The position numbers and the translations under genes are program-made. This document shows, piece after piece, positions 19,170 to 28,198 of a stretch of DNA of 64,000 nt. The first letter of the stretch is position 1. The number at the start of each line of letters is the position of its first letter. The stretch is from Synechococcus sp. JA-2-3B'a(2-13) (GTDB taxonomy: Bacteria > Cyanobacteriota > Cyanobacteriia > Thermostichales > Thermostichaceae): contig NC_007776.1 of assembly GCF_000013225.1 (NCBI RefSeq), positions 1,383,277 to 1,447,276 of the forward strand, given 5' to 3'. The notes below the pieces were generated by a model. That model was not told where the DNA came from. It did not search any database and saw nothing but the letters and a program-made list of their open reading frames with translations.

Positions 19170-20642
19170 ATGAGAGAGGGCTCCGTCCCGCTTCCGCCAG
19201 AGGAGGGCTCTGAGCGCTTGGTTCCACCGGTACCATCCCGCGCCCGCCACCTGCCGACACCGGGCTCGGCATTGTCTCAGTCCTCTAGGGCCTTTGGGAA
19301 TCGTCTGCAGTGGTTTTTCGGGGGGGACAGGCGTCGCCCGCTGCCGCCGCCATTGCGGCTGGTCACAGGGTTGGGGCTCTTGGCAGTGGTGGGAACTTTG
19401 GTGCTCATGTTGCCGGGGATCGGGCGTGGGGATCCCTTGAGCTGGAATGAGGCGCTGTTTACGGCCATGTCGGCCCTGAGCGTGACGGGGCTCTCGACGA
19501 TTGTGGCGGCGGAGGATCTCACCCTGTTGGGCCAGATTGTGCTGCTGATCCTGATTCAGATTGGCGGGGTGGGCTTCATGGTGTTGGCGGTGGTGGTGTT
19601 TCAATTGATCGGGCGGCGCATTTCCCTCCTCAATCGCTTGGCGCTGTGCAATTCGCTGGGGCTCATCGATCCGGGGGCGATCCTGGAATTGACTCGGCGG
19701 GTGCTGCTGGGGGTCACTCTCATTGAGTTGGGGGGGGCTTTGCTGCTCTGGGTGCATTGGCGGGATCTCTATGGGCCGGAGCGGGCGGTTTTTCTGGCTA
19801 TTTTTCACGCGGTGTCCGCCTTTTGTAATGCGGGATTCGACCTGTTTGGCCGGGAAGGGATCCCTACAGATGGTCTGTCGCTGGCGATTTTGGCCGGTCT
19901 GATTTTTATCGGCGGTTTGGGCATCCCGGTTTTGTCGGATTTGTTAACCTGGCCGCGGGGCCACCGCCCCTCTCTGCACACCCGGATTACCCTGGGCGTG
20001 GTGGTGGTTTTGCTCTGCACGGGCGGCATTGGTTTGTTCTTGGGAGAGAGCTTGCCCGGTGGATCCCTGCTGGAGGTAAGCTGGCCCCACCGCTTGGGCC
20101 TGACGTTTTTTCAGTCGGTTTCTGCCCGAACGGCTGGGTTTGCCGGGATCCCCATTGAGGATTTGACCCCGGCAAGCCAGTTGCTGCTGATGGCTCTCAT
20201 GTTTATTGGGGCAGCCCCAGCTTCTATGGGGGGCGGCATGACCACCGGCACCTTGGCGGTGTTGGTGTTGGCCCTCTGGGGCTATGCCCGCGGTTTGCCC
20301 AGCGCTCAGATTGCCGGGCGCAGCTTGGATCCCTCCATGGTGCGCAAGGCGGCAGCGGTGTTAACGGTTTCTCTGTTTGTGGTATTGTTGGCGGCTTGGT
20401 TGATTTTGCTGACCCACAGTAACAGTAGGTTGGATCCGGTGTTGTTTGAGGTGATCTCCGCCTTTGCCACCTGCGGCCTCTCGACGGGCTTTACCGGGGA
20501 GCTCAACTGGTTTGGCCAACTGATCATTGTGCTGGTGATGTTCTGGGGCCGGTTGGGGGCATTGACGATTGTCTTGGCCTTGGCTCAACAACAGCCCCGC
20601 CCGTTGGTAACCTACCCTGAAGAGTCGATCCTAATCGGTTAG
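19170..20642 (+). CDS. ktrB: KtrB/TrkH-type K+ transporter membrane subunit
   Basis: A 490-residue channel-like transporter with the four M1-P-M2 repeats of the Trk/Ktr/HKT superfamily. Each pore loop shows its filter glycine: SALSVTGLST, AFCNAGFD, SARTAGFAG and FATCGLSTG. Roughly 65 polar N-terminal residues precede the first membrane helix (LVTGLGLLAVVGTLVLML), somewhat long for a KtrB. With KtrA it mediates K+ uptake important for turgor; cyanobacterial systems also use a third subunit, KtrE, not seen here. A GGGAGGG ribosome-binding site precedes the ATG, and the gene follows ktrA by 11 nt. Confidence 0.94.
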   Translation: MREGSVPLPPEEGSERLVPPVPSRARHLPTPGSALSQSSRAFGNRLQWFFGGDRRRPLPPPLRLVTGLGLLAVVGTLVLMLPGIGRGDPLSWNEALFTAMSALSVTGLSTIVAAEDLTLLGQIVLLILIQIGGVGFMVLAVVVFQLIGRRISLLNRLALCNSLGLIDPGAILELTRRVLLGVTLIELGGALLLWVHWRDLYGPERAVFLAIFHAVSAFCNAGFDLFGREGIPTDGLSLAILAGLIFIGGLGIPVLSDLLTWPRGHRPSLHTRITLGVVVVLLCTGGIGLFLGESLPGGSLLEVSWPHRLGLTFFQSVSARTAGFAGIPIEDLTPASQLLLMALMFIGAAPASMGGGMTTGTLAVLVLALWGYARGLPSAQIAGRSLDPSMVRKAAAVLTVSLFVVLLAAWLILLTHSNSRLDPVLFEVISAFATCGLSTGFTGELNWFGQLIIVLVMFWGRLGALTIVLALAQQQPRPLVTYPEESILIG

Positions 20643-20720
20643 TCCAGAACTGAGGAGAGAGCAGCCTCCGTTAGACTGAGTAAGGGATCCCTTCGTCCCT
20701 CTCGTTACCGGGAGCCATCC

Positions 20721-21827
20721 GTGTCCAAGTTCCTTTTAATTGGTTCTACTGAGCCCTTCAGCGGTAAGTCGGCTGCCATCTTGGGTTTGGCCAAGCATCT
20801 GCAGCAGCAAGGGATAAAAGTCACCTATGGGAAGCCCATCGGTTCTTGCGAGCGGGAAGATTGCTCGCTGGAAGGGGCCGATCCGGATATGCGCTTTGTG
20901 GCGGAGTCTCTGCGGCTGACGATGGATCAAATGCCGCCGATGCTGCTCCGGCTCAACGAAGAGGCTTTGCTGGCTCAAATGAAGCGAGCTCCCGGGGATC
21001 CAGCTCCAGAGTGCCCGGTTGCCCCTCTGTTGGAGTTTGTCCAGCGCTCCCCTGCCGATTTGGTGCTGCTGGAAGGCCCAGCCGATCTTTACGAGGGGGA
21101 ATTGTTTGGCCTGTCGCTGGCCAAGATGGCCCAAGCCCTGGATGCTCCGGTACTGCTGATCAGTCGCTACCATTCCTCCTTGGCTGTTGATTCTCTTCTC
21201 TTTGTCCATCGTCAACTGGGATCCCGCTTGGCAGGCGTGCTGCTGAACGATGTGCCGCCCGACCAGGTGCAACCGGCAAAAACGATCATTCGGCCTTTTT
21301 TGGAGGGACACGGGATCCCGGTGCTGGGGATTTTGCCCTCCCATCGCATTTTGCGCAGCATCAGCGTTGGGGAGTTGGTGCGGCAACTGGATGCCGAGGT
21401 GCTCTGCTGTCCGGACCGGATGGACTTGATGGTCGAAGACATCGCGGTGGGGGCGATGAACGTCAACTCGGCCTTGAAGTACTTCCGTAAGCTGGATCAC
21501 AAGGCGGTGATCACCGGCGGAGACCGCACCGATATTCAACTGGCCGCCCTAGAAACTTCCACCCTCTGCCTGATCTTGACCGGCAAGCTCCCTCTGGATC
21601 CCCGCATTCGGTCTCGAGCAGAAGAGCTGGAAGTGCCGATTCTCTCGGTGGATCTGGACACCTTCACCACCATCAACCGCATCGAACGGGTTTTTGGGCA
21701 GATTCGCCTGCACGAGGAGGTGAAAGTCCGCTGCATCCAAGAGCTAATGTCAGCGAATTTTGACTTTTCCCGTCTCTATGCTCATTTGGACTTGACACAA
21801 CCCCTAGTGTCGGCGGTAGGTGCGTAG
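20721..21827 (+). CDS. BioD-like P-loop and DRTGG-domain protein (phosphotransacetylase-family N-terminal type)
   Basis: A 368-residue protein. The N-terminal half is a P-loop domain like dethiobiotin synthetase and the N-terminus of long phosphotransacetylases (STEPFSGKSAAILGLAK at about 9-25, then KPIGSC, LLEGPAD and GVLLNDVP). The C-terminal half is a DRTGG domain (about 225-345) with MNVNSALKYF and ITGGDRTD. The catalytic acyltransferase domain of Pta is absent, so this is not a Pta enzyme. These stand-alone proteins are conserved in cyanobacteria with unknown function; a ligand-sensing role is likely. The start is GTG. It lies 78 nt after ktrB. Confidence 0.85.
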   Translation: MSKFLLIGSTEPFSGKSAAILGLAKHLQQQGIKVTYGKPIGSCEREDCSLEGADPDMRFVAESLRLTMDQMPPMLLRLNEEALLAQMKRAPGDPAPECPVAPLLEFVQRSPADLVLLEGPADLYEGELFGLSLAKMAQALDAPVLLISRYHSSLAVDSLLFVHRQLGSRLAGVLLNDVPPDQVQPAKTIIRPFLEGHGIPVLGILPSHRILRSISVGELVRQLDAEVLCCPDRMDLMVEDIAVGAMNVNSALKYFRKLDHKAVITGGDRTDIQLAALETSTLCLILTGKLPLDPRIRSRAEELEVPILSVDLDTFTTINRIERVFGQIRLHEEVKVRCIQELMSANFDFSRLYAHLDLTQPLVSAVGA

Positions 21828-22296
21828 GATAAAGTCATTAAGGCTTCTCTACATCTGGTGTCTAAATAGGTAGTTCTCCGAGAGCGAGCACTATACCTGA
21901 TCGAGATGAAATAAGCTCAGTTTTGATGCGCTGGCTTCTAGTGTCTGATGCTTTCCAGTATCTGCAATGATTTCTGCAAAAAAACGCAGGGATCTCTCGC
22001 CGGTTTGGCCTACTCACCGAATTTGAGAGATATCATGCGAGTATTCATCACCTCAACACACCACTCCTCCCCCAGATTTTCTGGGGGTTTTTGTTCGCGC
22101 CGTTTTGGCAGAATTTCCCTGTCTCTCTAACCTTACGTCACGTGAGCTGGTGTTGACGAGGTTTATACTACTGATAGTGTAAAGTAAAACTTTCCCGGAA
22201 CTAGATACACTAAATAGTGGTGCTGGCACGCCCTTGTGCGGTAAGATGCAGTGTCTGTTGTCGAGCCGGGATCCCAAATGTTGCCGTTAGCGCCGG
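21828..22296. other. 469-nt intergenic region with a terminator and a possible small RNA
   Basis: No protein-coding frame is credible: the only one of note (21948-22130) runs through the terminator at 22069-22092. Upstream of that terminator, ATCTCTC (21992-21998) can pair with GAGAGAT (22025-22031), followed by a C-rich unpaired stretch. Downstream lies an imperfect inverted repeat (arms 22167-22181 and 22206-22221) ahead of the RNase H gene. Confidence 0.5.
22069..22092 (+). terminator. Rho-independent terminator
   Basis: An 8-bp perfect stem, CCCCCAGA / TCTGGGGG, with a 3-nt loop is followed by TTTTTG. It lies 241 nt after the DRTGG gene stop, which is far for that gene, so it may end a separate small transcript. 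Confidence 0.85.
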
Positions 22297-22833
22297 ATGA
22301 GCACCATGGCCAAGGTTTCACGGATGCGCAGCCGCAAAGGAGCGCGCCCCAGCCGTCTGGCTGCCTGCCCCCGCAGCGGCATCTTCACGGACGGGGGATG
22401 TTCTCCCAATCCGGGGCCAGGGGGATGGGCCGTGGTGGTGGTTCAAGATGATCGGGTTGTGGAAGAGTTTTGGGGAGGGGATCCCGATAGCACCAGCAAC
22501 CGCATGGAGTTGACCGGCCTCATCCGGGCTTTGCGGTATTGCCGCCACACCCAGGGCAACGGCGTCGATACCATCTACAGCGACTCCCACCTTTGCGTGC
22601 AGACTTACAACAATTGGATGGAGCGCTGGGCAGCCCAGGGATGGCGGCGGCGCACAGGGCCAGTGGAAAACTTGGATCTGGTTGAGGAGTTATATCAACT
22701 CAAGCAGGAGTGCCCTCAGGTGCGGGTGGTCTGGATCCCAGCCCACCAAGGTCTGCGCTGGAACGAGTACGTGGATGGGTTGGTTGCCCAGGCTCGAGCC
22801 AGAGTGACCGTTCCTCCAGAAGTTAGGGGTTGA
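22297..22833 (+). CDS. Ribonuclease H (type HI)
   Basis: A 178-residue RNase HI-type protein that cleaves the RNA strand of RNA-DNA hybrids. The catalytic set is present: D32 in IFTDGG, E71 in NRMEL, D96 in YSDS, H150 in IPAHQG, and D160 in NEYVDGLV. Typical RNase HI has GNExAD there, so EYVD is a mild variant. About 28 basic residues precede the catalytic core, which could be a nucleic-acid-binding extension or reflect a later start. An ATG at 22306 is an alternative. It is monocistronic. Confidence 0.9.
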   Translation: MSTMAKVSRMRSRKGARPSRLAACPRSGIFTDGGCSPNPGPGGWAVVVVQDDRVVEEFWGGDPDSTSNRMELTGLIRALRYCRHTQGNGVDTIYSDSHLCVQTYNNWMERWAAQGWRRRTGPVENLDLVEELYQLKQECPQVRVVWIPAHQGLRWNEYVDGLVAQARARVTVPPEVRG

Positions 22834-22893
22834 GGTTCCACACCGGCAGTGGGGGCACTGTGAAACTGGTTAGCAGCAAGATGCTTGCCAAGA

Positions 22894-25800
22894 CTACAAG
22901 GCTGTTAGGCTTGGCTTGACTGCAAGGTGCAGAACTTCCTGGATGGTTTTAGCCATGCGCTCCCAGGTAAAAGACTTAACCCACTCTAAGCCTTTCCTGA
23001 CTTTCTCAGCGCGCAACTTGGGATCCAGAACCTGAACCAAGGTGTCCGACAAAGAGTCCTCTACATAAAATGCAGCTTCTCCTCCTACTTCCACTAAGGC
23101 AGAGTTGGGATAGATAATGACAGGGGTCCCACAGGCCATGGCCTCCAATACGGGTAGCCCGAATCCCTCATATGCACTTGGGTAAACCAGCGCCACGGCA
23201 TTCTGGTAGGCTTGAACCAACTGCTGCAGATGAACCAACTGCTGCAGATCTAGATAAGCATTCATAACAGGTTGCGGAGCTGCCGCCTGTCGATAAGCCT
23301 CTGGAGTCGACCAGGAATGAGTGCAAAGGACAGGGAAAGGCTTATAGGACCACTGCTGATAAGCTTCAAAAAATAACTCATGTCGTTTGTAAGTGCCTTG
23401 CTGGCATCCAATCAGCAGCCAGTGCTTGGGAATAGCTGAGGGATCCGGCTTGAATACACTGGTGTCAACCCCAAGGTAAGCTACTACTGCCTCTTTGCCA
23501 GTTAGACGCAGCAAGTCACAGGCCGTGTTTTGGCTAACAGCTACAATGCGAGCGGCTGCTTCAAGGGCTGCGTGCTTTTGGCGCCACATGGGATCTGAGA
23601 GATCCCAACCCAGCACTTCTGGGATCATGTCATGGAGCAGGAGCACCTGCGGAATGTCAGAGGGCAGGTATGTATAGTAGGTGCTCATAAAAACATCAGC
23701 CCCTGACCAAATAAAAGCTTGTCTCAACTCAGGATCATCCCAGCGGGCGTAGCTAAAGGGGTGACCCTGCATTCTCTCGACACCCTGGGGTAGCTCTCCC
23801 ATGCCACCCCGATCGTAGAAAGTGATGCGAATCCCCAGCTGAGGCAATTCCCGCAGTAAGTTGCGCCAAACTGTAGCAATACCAGCTTGGTGCCTCTGGA
23901 AGAACACCCCGTCCACAAATAGGTGAAGACGTTGCCGCACCTCTACCACCAAGGGATCCCCGTATGCCCAGGGGAAAAAGGGCTGCAGCGAGCAGGGCTT
24001 TTCCGCTTTTTGCAACTCTTCCCAAGCTCTGACAGCTCCTTGGTAGCCGTAGTAGGATTCCTTAAACTCCACCTGCTTTCGCAATGCATAGGCATAGTGG
24101 TCAAACACTAAGCCCTCTGCTTCCGTTTGGTCTGCGGTCAGAACCCTCTCGGGAAGTCGTCCCTTTCGGATCAATACAGGTGGCTCGTGAGTTTGCCACT
24201 CGCACTCAGAGGGATCCCATCTCCAGACCCGCCACCACTCCATCTGGGGGTTGTTGCCCCACTTACCTTTGTTGTCCAGGACAAGATTGGGGCCCACGAA
24301 GTAACGACAGTAGAACTGGGCCGCCTCTAGAGTGGGATCTGCTTCAAAGCGTCGATGAACCCGCCGGATTTGTTCGACTGTCCAAATTTCATCTGCATCC
24401 AACTGCCACAGCAAGCAGGGATAGTCAGGTTGGGCTGCCCTGACCATTTCAATTTTGCCATCCCAAAACTGGCCATCGGGCTTCTGAACAAGCCGAACAC
24501 GGCTGTCTTTGGCTGCCAAGTCCCTCAAGTATTCGACCGTACCATCCAAGCTGTGCCCCTGGGAGTATTCCTCAGGGATGCGGCCGCCGTTGGCTAAGCT
24601 CCACCCTGTGTCATGGCGTAAGGCAGCAACGCCCTCGACCACCACCCACTGCCAGGGGATCCCTAGCTTATCCAACTCGCAGAGGGTGGAGTAGTGGCGC
24701 TCAATGTACGGCTCCCCGTCTAAAACAATGGTGAAGAAGTGAATGGGAAGAGTGGCTCTGCTGTCTTTAAAGATGGCAAAGCCTTCGCGGACATTTCCCC
24801 AGCAAATGAGTCGGTAGCCATAGCTGGGGAGCTCCGTCAAGCAACGGCTGTTCTTAAAAGCGAAGATGTCATCCAGGGCAATATACTTGGGACGAGCACC
24901 TCGCTCTAAAAAAACCTGCAGGTCATACCAGCCCGTAAACTCGCCGCCGTCAATGAGAAGAAGGTCGGGGTTGGGAACTCGGCTTGCCCCATCCGTGGGA
25001 ACAGACTTGAGTAAATCTTGTCCCTCCTGGTGCCATTCCAGAGCCTGCTCTCGGCTATAGGAGGCCCAAAAGCTGGAGCAAGATTTCAGCCATTCTTCCA
25101 CCTCCTCCACTGTAGCGATCCTAGGTTGGGCAGCAGCGTGAATGGGGATACAGCGGGGATCCTTGCTTACCCTTCTAGCCAACTCTTTGTAGCGCTCAGG
25201 ATGAGCTTCTATGCTGTAGATGCGAACAGAGTCAGGAAGGGCGTAGCGCAAAACAGCTGTGGATCCTTCTCCACTACTGGCCCCTACCTCGACCACCACC
25301 CGCAGGGAGGGATCCCTGCAAATTTCTGCAAGAGCTGCTCCAAAAGGCTCATCTAGCCGGATTTCTGGTGGGATATACCACTCTGGCCAGGCGGAGTCGC
25401 CGTTCCGTTTCTGATTGACCCAGCGGCCATACGCAGCAGCAGCTTCTCGATGATAGAAGGAACTGGCTGTGGGTAAAAAGGCATCAGCCTCCTCCTGAGA
25501 GAGGTCACGAAGGTATTGAGTAACCTGAAATAGCCACAGGCGCGCCACTTCCTCGCCTGTCTGGGGATCGTAAAGAGAGTTGATAAAGGCATTTGGAGGC
25601 CAATCTTCTAGAATTTGCTTCAATACTAACCACACCCAATCCTCTTCCCCAGCTCTAGCGAAGCAGTCAAGGCTGTGCGCCAGCAGCTGAAGTCTATGGT
25701 GGTGGTGTACAGGAAGCTTTAGGGCTTCCTCCCGCATGCGTTCTGCAACAGGTTGATAGACAATCGACAGAACTTGCAAAAGTCGCTTTGTCTGTGGCCA

Positions 25801-25980
25801 CAATAACCCTTCTAGAGATCCACCCCTGTACCTTTCTGCAAACTCAGGAGCGATGGAAAGAGCAATGGTCTCTAGGAGAATTGAGGGAATACTTTCTTGT
25901 TCGGCCTGGGCAAAAAAGGCAGAGTAGGATCCTTGCCAAAATAAAGTTCCCAGCTGTTCAAAGTTGGTGGCTTGCGTCAC
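22894..25980 (-). CDS. Three-domain fusion: SAM methyltransferase, GT2-like and GT4-like glycosyltransferases
   Basis: A 1028-residue protein. Residues 1-200 are helical and unassigned. Residues about 222-410 form a class I methyltransferase-like domain (VVVEVGASSGEG at 228-239, the strand IYSIEAHPERY, LLLIDGG, ALDDIFAF). Residues about 412-660 are GT2-like (FFTIVLDGEPYIERHY, DAD at 528-530, WWRVWRWD). Residues about 684-1015 are GT4-like with the EGFGLPVLE motif at 938-946 and the expected GTPVI. It probably decorates a surface polysaccharide or protein. The gene stands alone and has fewer GGATCC sites and a plainer base composition than its neighbours, which could mean acquisition by transfer. 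The order of action and substrates are unknown. Confidence 0.85.
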   Translation of the reverse strand: MTQATNFEQLGTLFWQGSYSAFFAQAEQESIPSILLETIALSIAPEFAERYRGGSLEGLLWPQTKRLLQVLSIVYQPVAERMREEALKLPVHHHHRLQLLAHSLDCFARAGEEDWVWLVLKQILEDWPPNAFINSLYDPQTGEEVARLWLFQVTQYLRDLSQEEADAFLPTASSFYHREAAAAYGRWVNQKRNGDSAWPEWYIPPEIRLDEPFGAALAEICRDPSLRVVVEVGASSGEGSTAVLRYALPDSVRIYSIEAHPERYKELARRVSKDPRCIPIHAAAQPRIATVEEVEEWLKSCSSFWASYSREQALEWHQEGQDLLKSVPTDGASRVPNPDLLLIDGGEFTGWYDLQVFLERGARPKYIALDDIFAFKNSRCLTELPSYGYRLICWGNVREGFAIFKDSRATLPIHFFTIVLDGEPYIERHYSTLCELDKLGIPWQWVVVEGVAALRHDTGWSLANGGRIPEEYSQGHSLDGTVEYLRDLAAKDSRVRLVQKPDGQFWDGKIEMVRAAQPDYPCLLWQLDADEIWTVEQIRRVHRRFEADPTLEAAQFYCRYFVGPNLVLDNKGKWGNNPQMEWWRVWRWDPSECEWQTHEPPVLIRKGRLPERVLTADQTEAEGLVFDHYAYALRKQVEFKESYYGYQGAVRAWEELQKAEKPCSLQPFFPWAYGDPLVVEVRQRLHLFVDGVFFQRHQAGIATVWRNLLRELPQLGIRITFYDRGGMGELPQGVERMQGHPFSYARWDDPELRQAFIWSGADVFMSTYYTYLPSDIPQVLLLHDMIPEVLGWDLSDPMWRQKHAALEAAARIVAVSQNTACDLLRLTGKEAVVAYLGVDTSVFKPDPSAIPKHWLLIGCQQGTYKRHELFFEAYQQWSYKPFPVLCTHSWSTPEAYRQAAAPQPVMNAYLDLQQLVHLQQLVQAYQNAVALVYPSAYEGFGLPVLEAMACGTPVIIYPNSALVEVGGEAAFYVEDSLSDTLVQVLDPKLRAEKVRKGLEWVKSFTWERMAKTIQEVLHLAVKPSLTAL

Positions 25981-26507
25981 AGCTAATGACCCCCATTGAT
26001 CTTCCTGCTAGAGAGAAGGAGTAGCTCTGCTTAAGCTCAAGCATAGCAAGGATTGCAACTTCTGGCAAAGGGAGAAGTGTCATTGCCTGGGGAAAAGCAA
26101 CATGTACAGGAAAGCTTCAAGTTTGTTGCAGGAAATGTTCAACTGATAACTATTCCTGTCTTGGCTGCTATCGCCGCGGGGCAAGCATTTCGTGGACTTT
26201 GGTTCACTACAGCTCCTCCAGGCCGAGTTTGGGATCTTATTACGCTACAGCCTATTAAGAGGCTACAGGATACAGCTGTAAGCCTGCCTGTTCTGGACTC
26301 ATCGGAATCAAGCCTCAGAAACACGACGTTTTGTATCCCTTGATCTGTGAACAGGCCGTAGGTTTACTCACAATTTAGACTATCTTGTTAGACTATCTTG
26401 ACTTGTGCTAGAGTGGACTATTTTTTCACTTACAGAAAATTTGGGTTTGCAGGCTCATGCCTAGATGCTACGATTGGCTATATCCACTAGCTGCTTAGGT
26501 AGCCGCC
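25981..26507. other. 527-nt intergenic region upstream of the DUF3352 gene
   Basis: It separates two divergent genes, so both promoters should be here. No gene is visible. A perfect tandem 13-mer (TTAGACTATCTTG at 26375-26387 and 26388-26400) lies 108 nt before the DUF3352 start and could be a binding site. The stretch is more AT-rich than its surroundings. Confidence 0.5.
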
Positions 26508-28151
26508 ATGCAAGTCCAGCTTCATTCTCGGCTGCGCCCTCTCTCTCTGACGTTGATGGCGGTGGGGAGCTCTTGGCTCCTGGGATCCTGCCAACTCAGA
26601 GGGCCACAGGTACAGTTGACCGGCGATGTTCTGCCGGAAACCGCGCTGGTTCCCCAGTCGGCGCCCCTGGTGCTGACCTTTTCTACCCAACCGGAAGAAT
26701 CTTTTCGCACTCACCCTGACCTTTTGGCCCAGTGGGAGAGCTGGACGGCAGAAGCTTTGGCTGAAACCGGCAAGGAGTTCTCTCGGGAAGAGATGCAAGC
26801 TTGGGCTGGCGAGCAATTCACGATGGCAGTGGTGATCCCCAATCTGGTGCCCGGAGCTGCCGAGCCGGTGCCTGGGATCCTGTTTGGAGCCAGCACCCGC
26901 AACGCTGATTTGTCTGGGCAATTCTTGGCCCAGGTGCGGCAACAGGCAGCAGCAGAAGGGGCCAACTTCGAGCAGCGCCAGGAGCAGGGGGTCACCCTCT
27001 ATGTGCAAACCAACGGGGAGCCGGGCGAGCGATGGGTAACTGCTGAGTTTGGCAACCGCTTTGTGGCAGTGGCCAACGACCCAAGGGTGATGCAGCAGGC
27101 GATTGCTGTGTATCGCGGCGAAGCAGAGCCGATTGGCCGCTCCGAAAGTTTCCGCACCGCTGTTGGCGATCTGTATAAGAGCGGCACGCTGGCCTTTGCC
27201 TACTTCAACTTCCAGGCTTTGCAGGAGGATCCCGAATCTTTCAAAGACTGGATGCAGGATCTGGATCCGGCGACGCTGGGATCCCTGCAACCCCTGCGCT
27301 CTTTGGCCATGGCTGCCCACTGGCAGGAGCAGGGCCTACGGCTGCGCATGTTGACCCAGACCGATCCGAAAACCCAGGTGCAGGGGGGGTGGCAACCGGC
27401 TCGCGGCGAACTTATTCAGCGGCTGCCCGGCAATGCCCTGGCGGTGCTGACCACCCAACAGATCGCCCAGCGCTGGCAAGCCGTTATGCCTGAGCTGGAG
27501 AAAGATCCGCCGGTCAAGGAGTCGTTAGAGGAGCTGCGGGCTGAGTTTCGCGCCAATACCCGTCTGGACTTGGAAAAAGATCTGCTGGCTTGGATGGATG
27601 GGGAGATGGCCCTGCTGGTGGCACCGGATGCCCAGGCCCATCCCCTGTTGCAGGGCATGGGAGCAGCCTTGGTGATCGAGACCAGCCAAAAAGACAAGGC
27701 CAACGCGGCCCTGACTCAGTTGGATCGGCTGGCCCAAGAATCGGGAGTAGGGGTAACGGAGGCGGGTGGACAGGTGACGTGGGCGGATCCCTTGTTTAAC
27801 CGCCCGCTTTTGACCCGCGCCTGGGAAGGCAACTATTTGATCGTGACTAGCAGCACGGCGGCGCTGCAAACCCTCGCCCAACGCCAGGGCAATTTGCTTC
27901 CCCAAACCGAGCCGCTGAAAACCCTCTACGATCAGTTGCCCAAGCCCAACTACGGCTACTTTTTGCTGAATTGGCAAGGGATCCGAACAGTGCTGGAGGC
28001 CACACTACCGGGTGGTTTGGCAGGCTTGGAGCCGGAGGCCCGTGAGCTGCTGACCCGCATCGATGGGCTGGGCATTACCAGCTACCCTGCCGGGGATCAC
28101 GCCTTTGGGTTGGAGCTGCTGGTTACTGTGCCACCAAAGCCCCAGCGATAA
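26508..28151 (+). CDS. DUF3352 lipoprotein
   Basis: A 547-residue exported protein. The N-terminus has a basic start, a hydrophobic run and a lipobox LLGSC with C28 as the likely lipidated cysteine. The rest matches the DUF3352 layout common in cyanobacteria: APLVLTFSTQPEES near the start, a middle RFVAVANDPRVMQQAI-type segment, DLEKDLLAWMDGEMALLV, and a repeat of the same fold in the C-terminal half (ALVIETSQKDKANAAL, NYLIVTSSTAALQTL). The function is unknown; it is expected at the periplasmic face of a membrane. It converges with the response regulator gene. Confidence 0.85.
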   Translation: MQVQLHSRLRPLSLTLMAVGSSWLLGSCQLRGPQVQLTGDVLPETALVPQSAPLVLTFSTQPEESFRTHPDLLAQWESWTAEALAETGKEFSREEMQAWAGEQFTMAVVIPNLVPGAAEPVPGILFGASTRNADLSGQFLAQVRQQAAAEGANFEQRQEQGVTLYVQTNGEPGERWVTAEFGNRFVAVANDPRVMQQAIAVYRGEAEPIGRSESFRTAVGDLYKSGTLAFAYFNFQALQEDPESFKDWMQDLDPATLGSLQPLRSLAMAAHWQEQGLRLRMLTQTDPKTQVQGGWQPARGELIQRLPGNALAVLTTQQIAQRWQAVMPELEKDPPVKESLEELRAEFRANTRLDLEKDLLAWMDGEMALLVAPDAQAHPLLQGMGAALVIETSQKDKANAALTQLDRLAQESGVGVTEAGGQVTWADPLFNRPLLTRAWEGNYLIVTSSTAALQTLAQRQGNLLPQTEPLKTLYDQLPKPNYGYFLLNWQGIRTVLEATLPGGLAGLEPEARELLTRIDGLGITSYPAGDHAFGLELLVTVPPKPQR

Positions 28152-28198
28152 AACCGTGTCTCACGTTCTTCAGTCTTCCTAGGGGTTGGGGGTGAGGG

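Noticed and set aside
20721..21827. Phosphate acetyltransferase (pta)
   Set aside because: The P-loop and DRTGG domains occur in long Pta proteins, but the catalytic acyltransferase domain is missing here.
21948..22130. 60-codon plus-strand frame downstream of the DRTGG gene
   Set aside because: It reads straight through a strong terminator at 22069-22092 and has no protein-like features.
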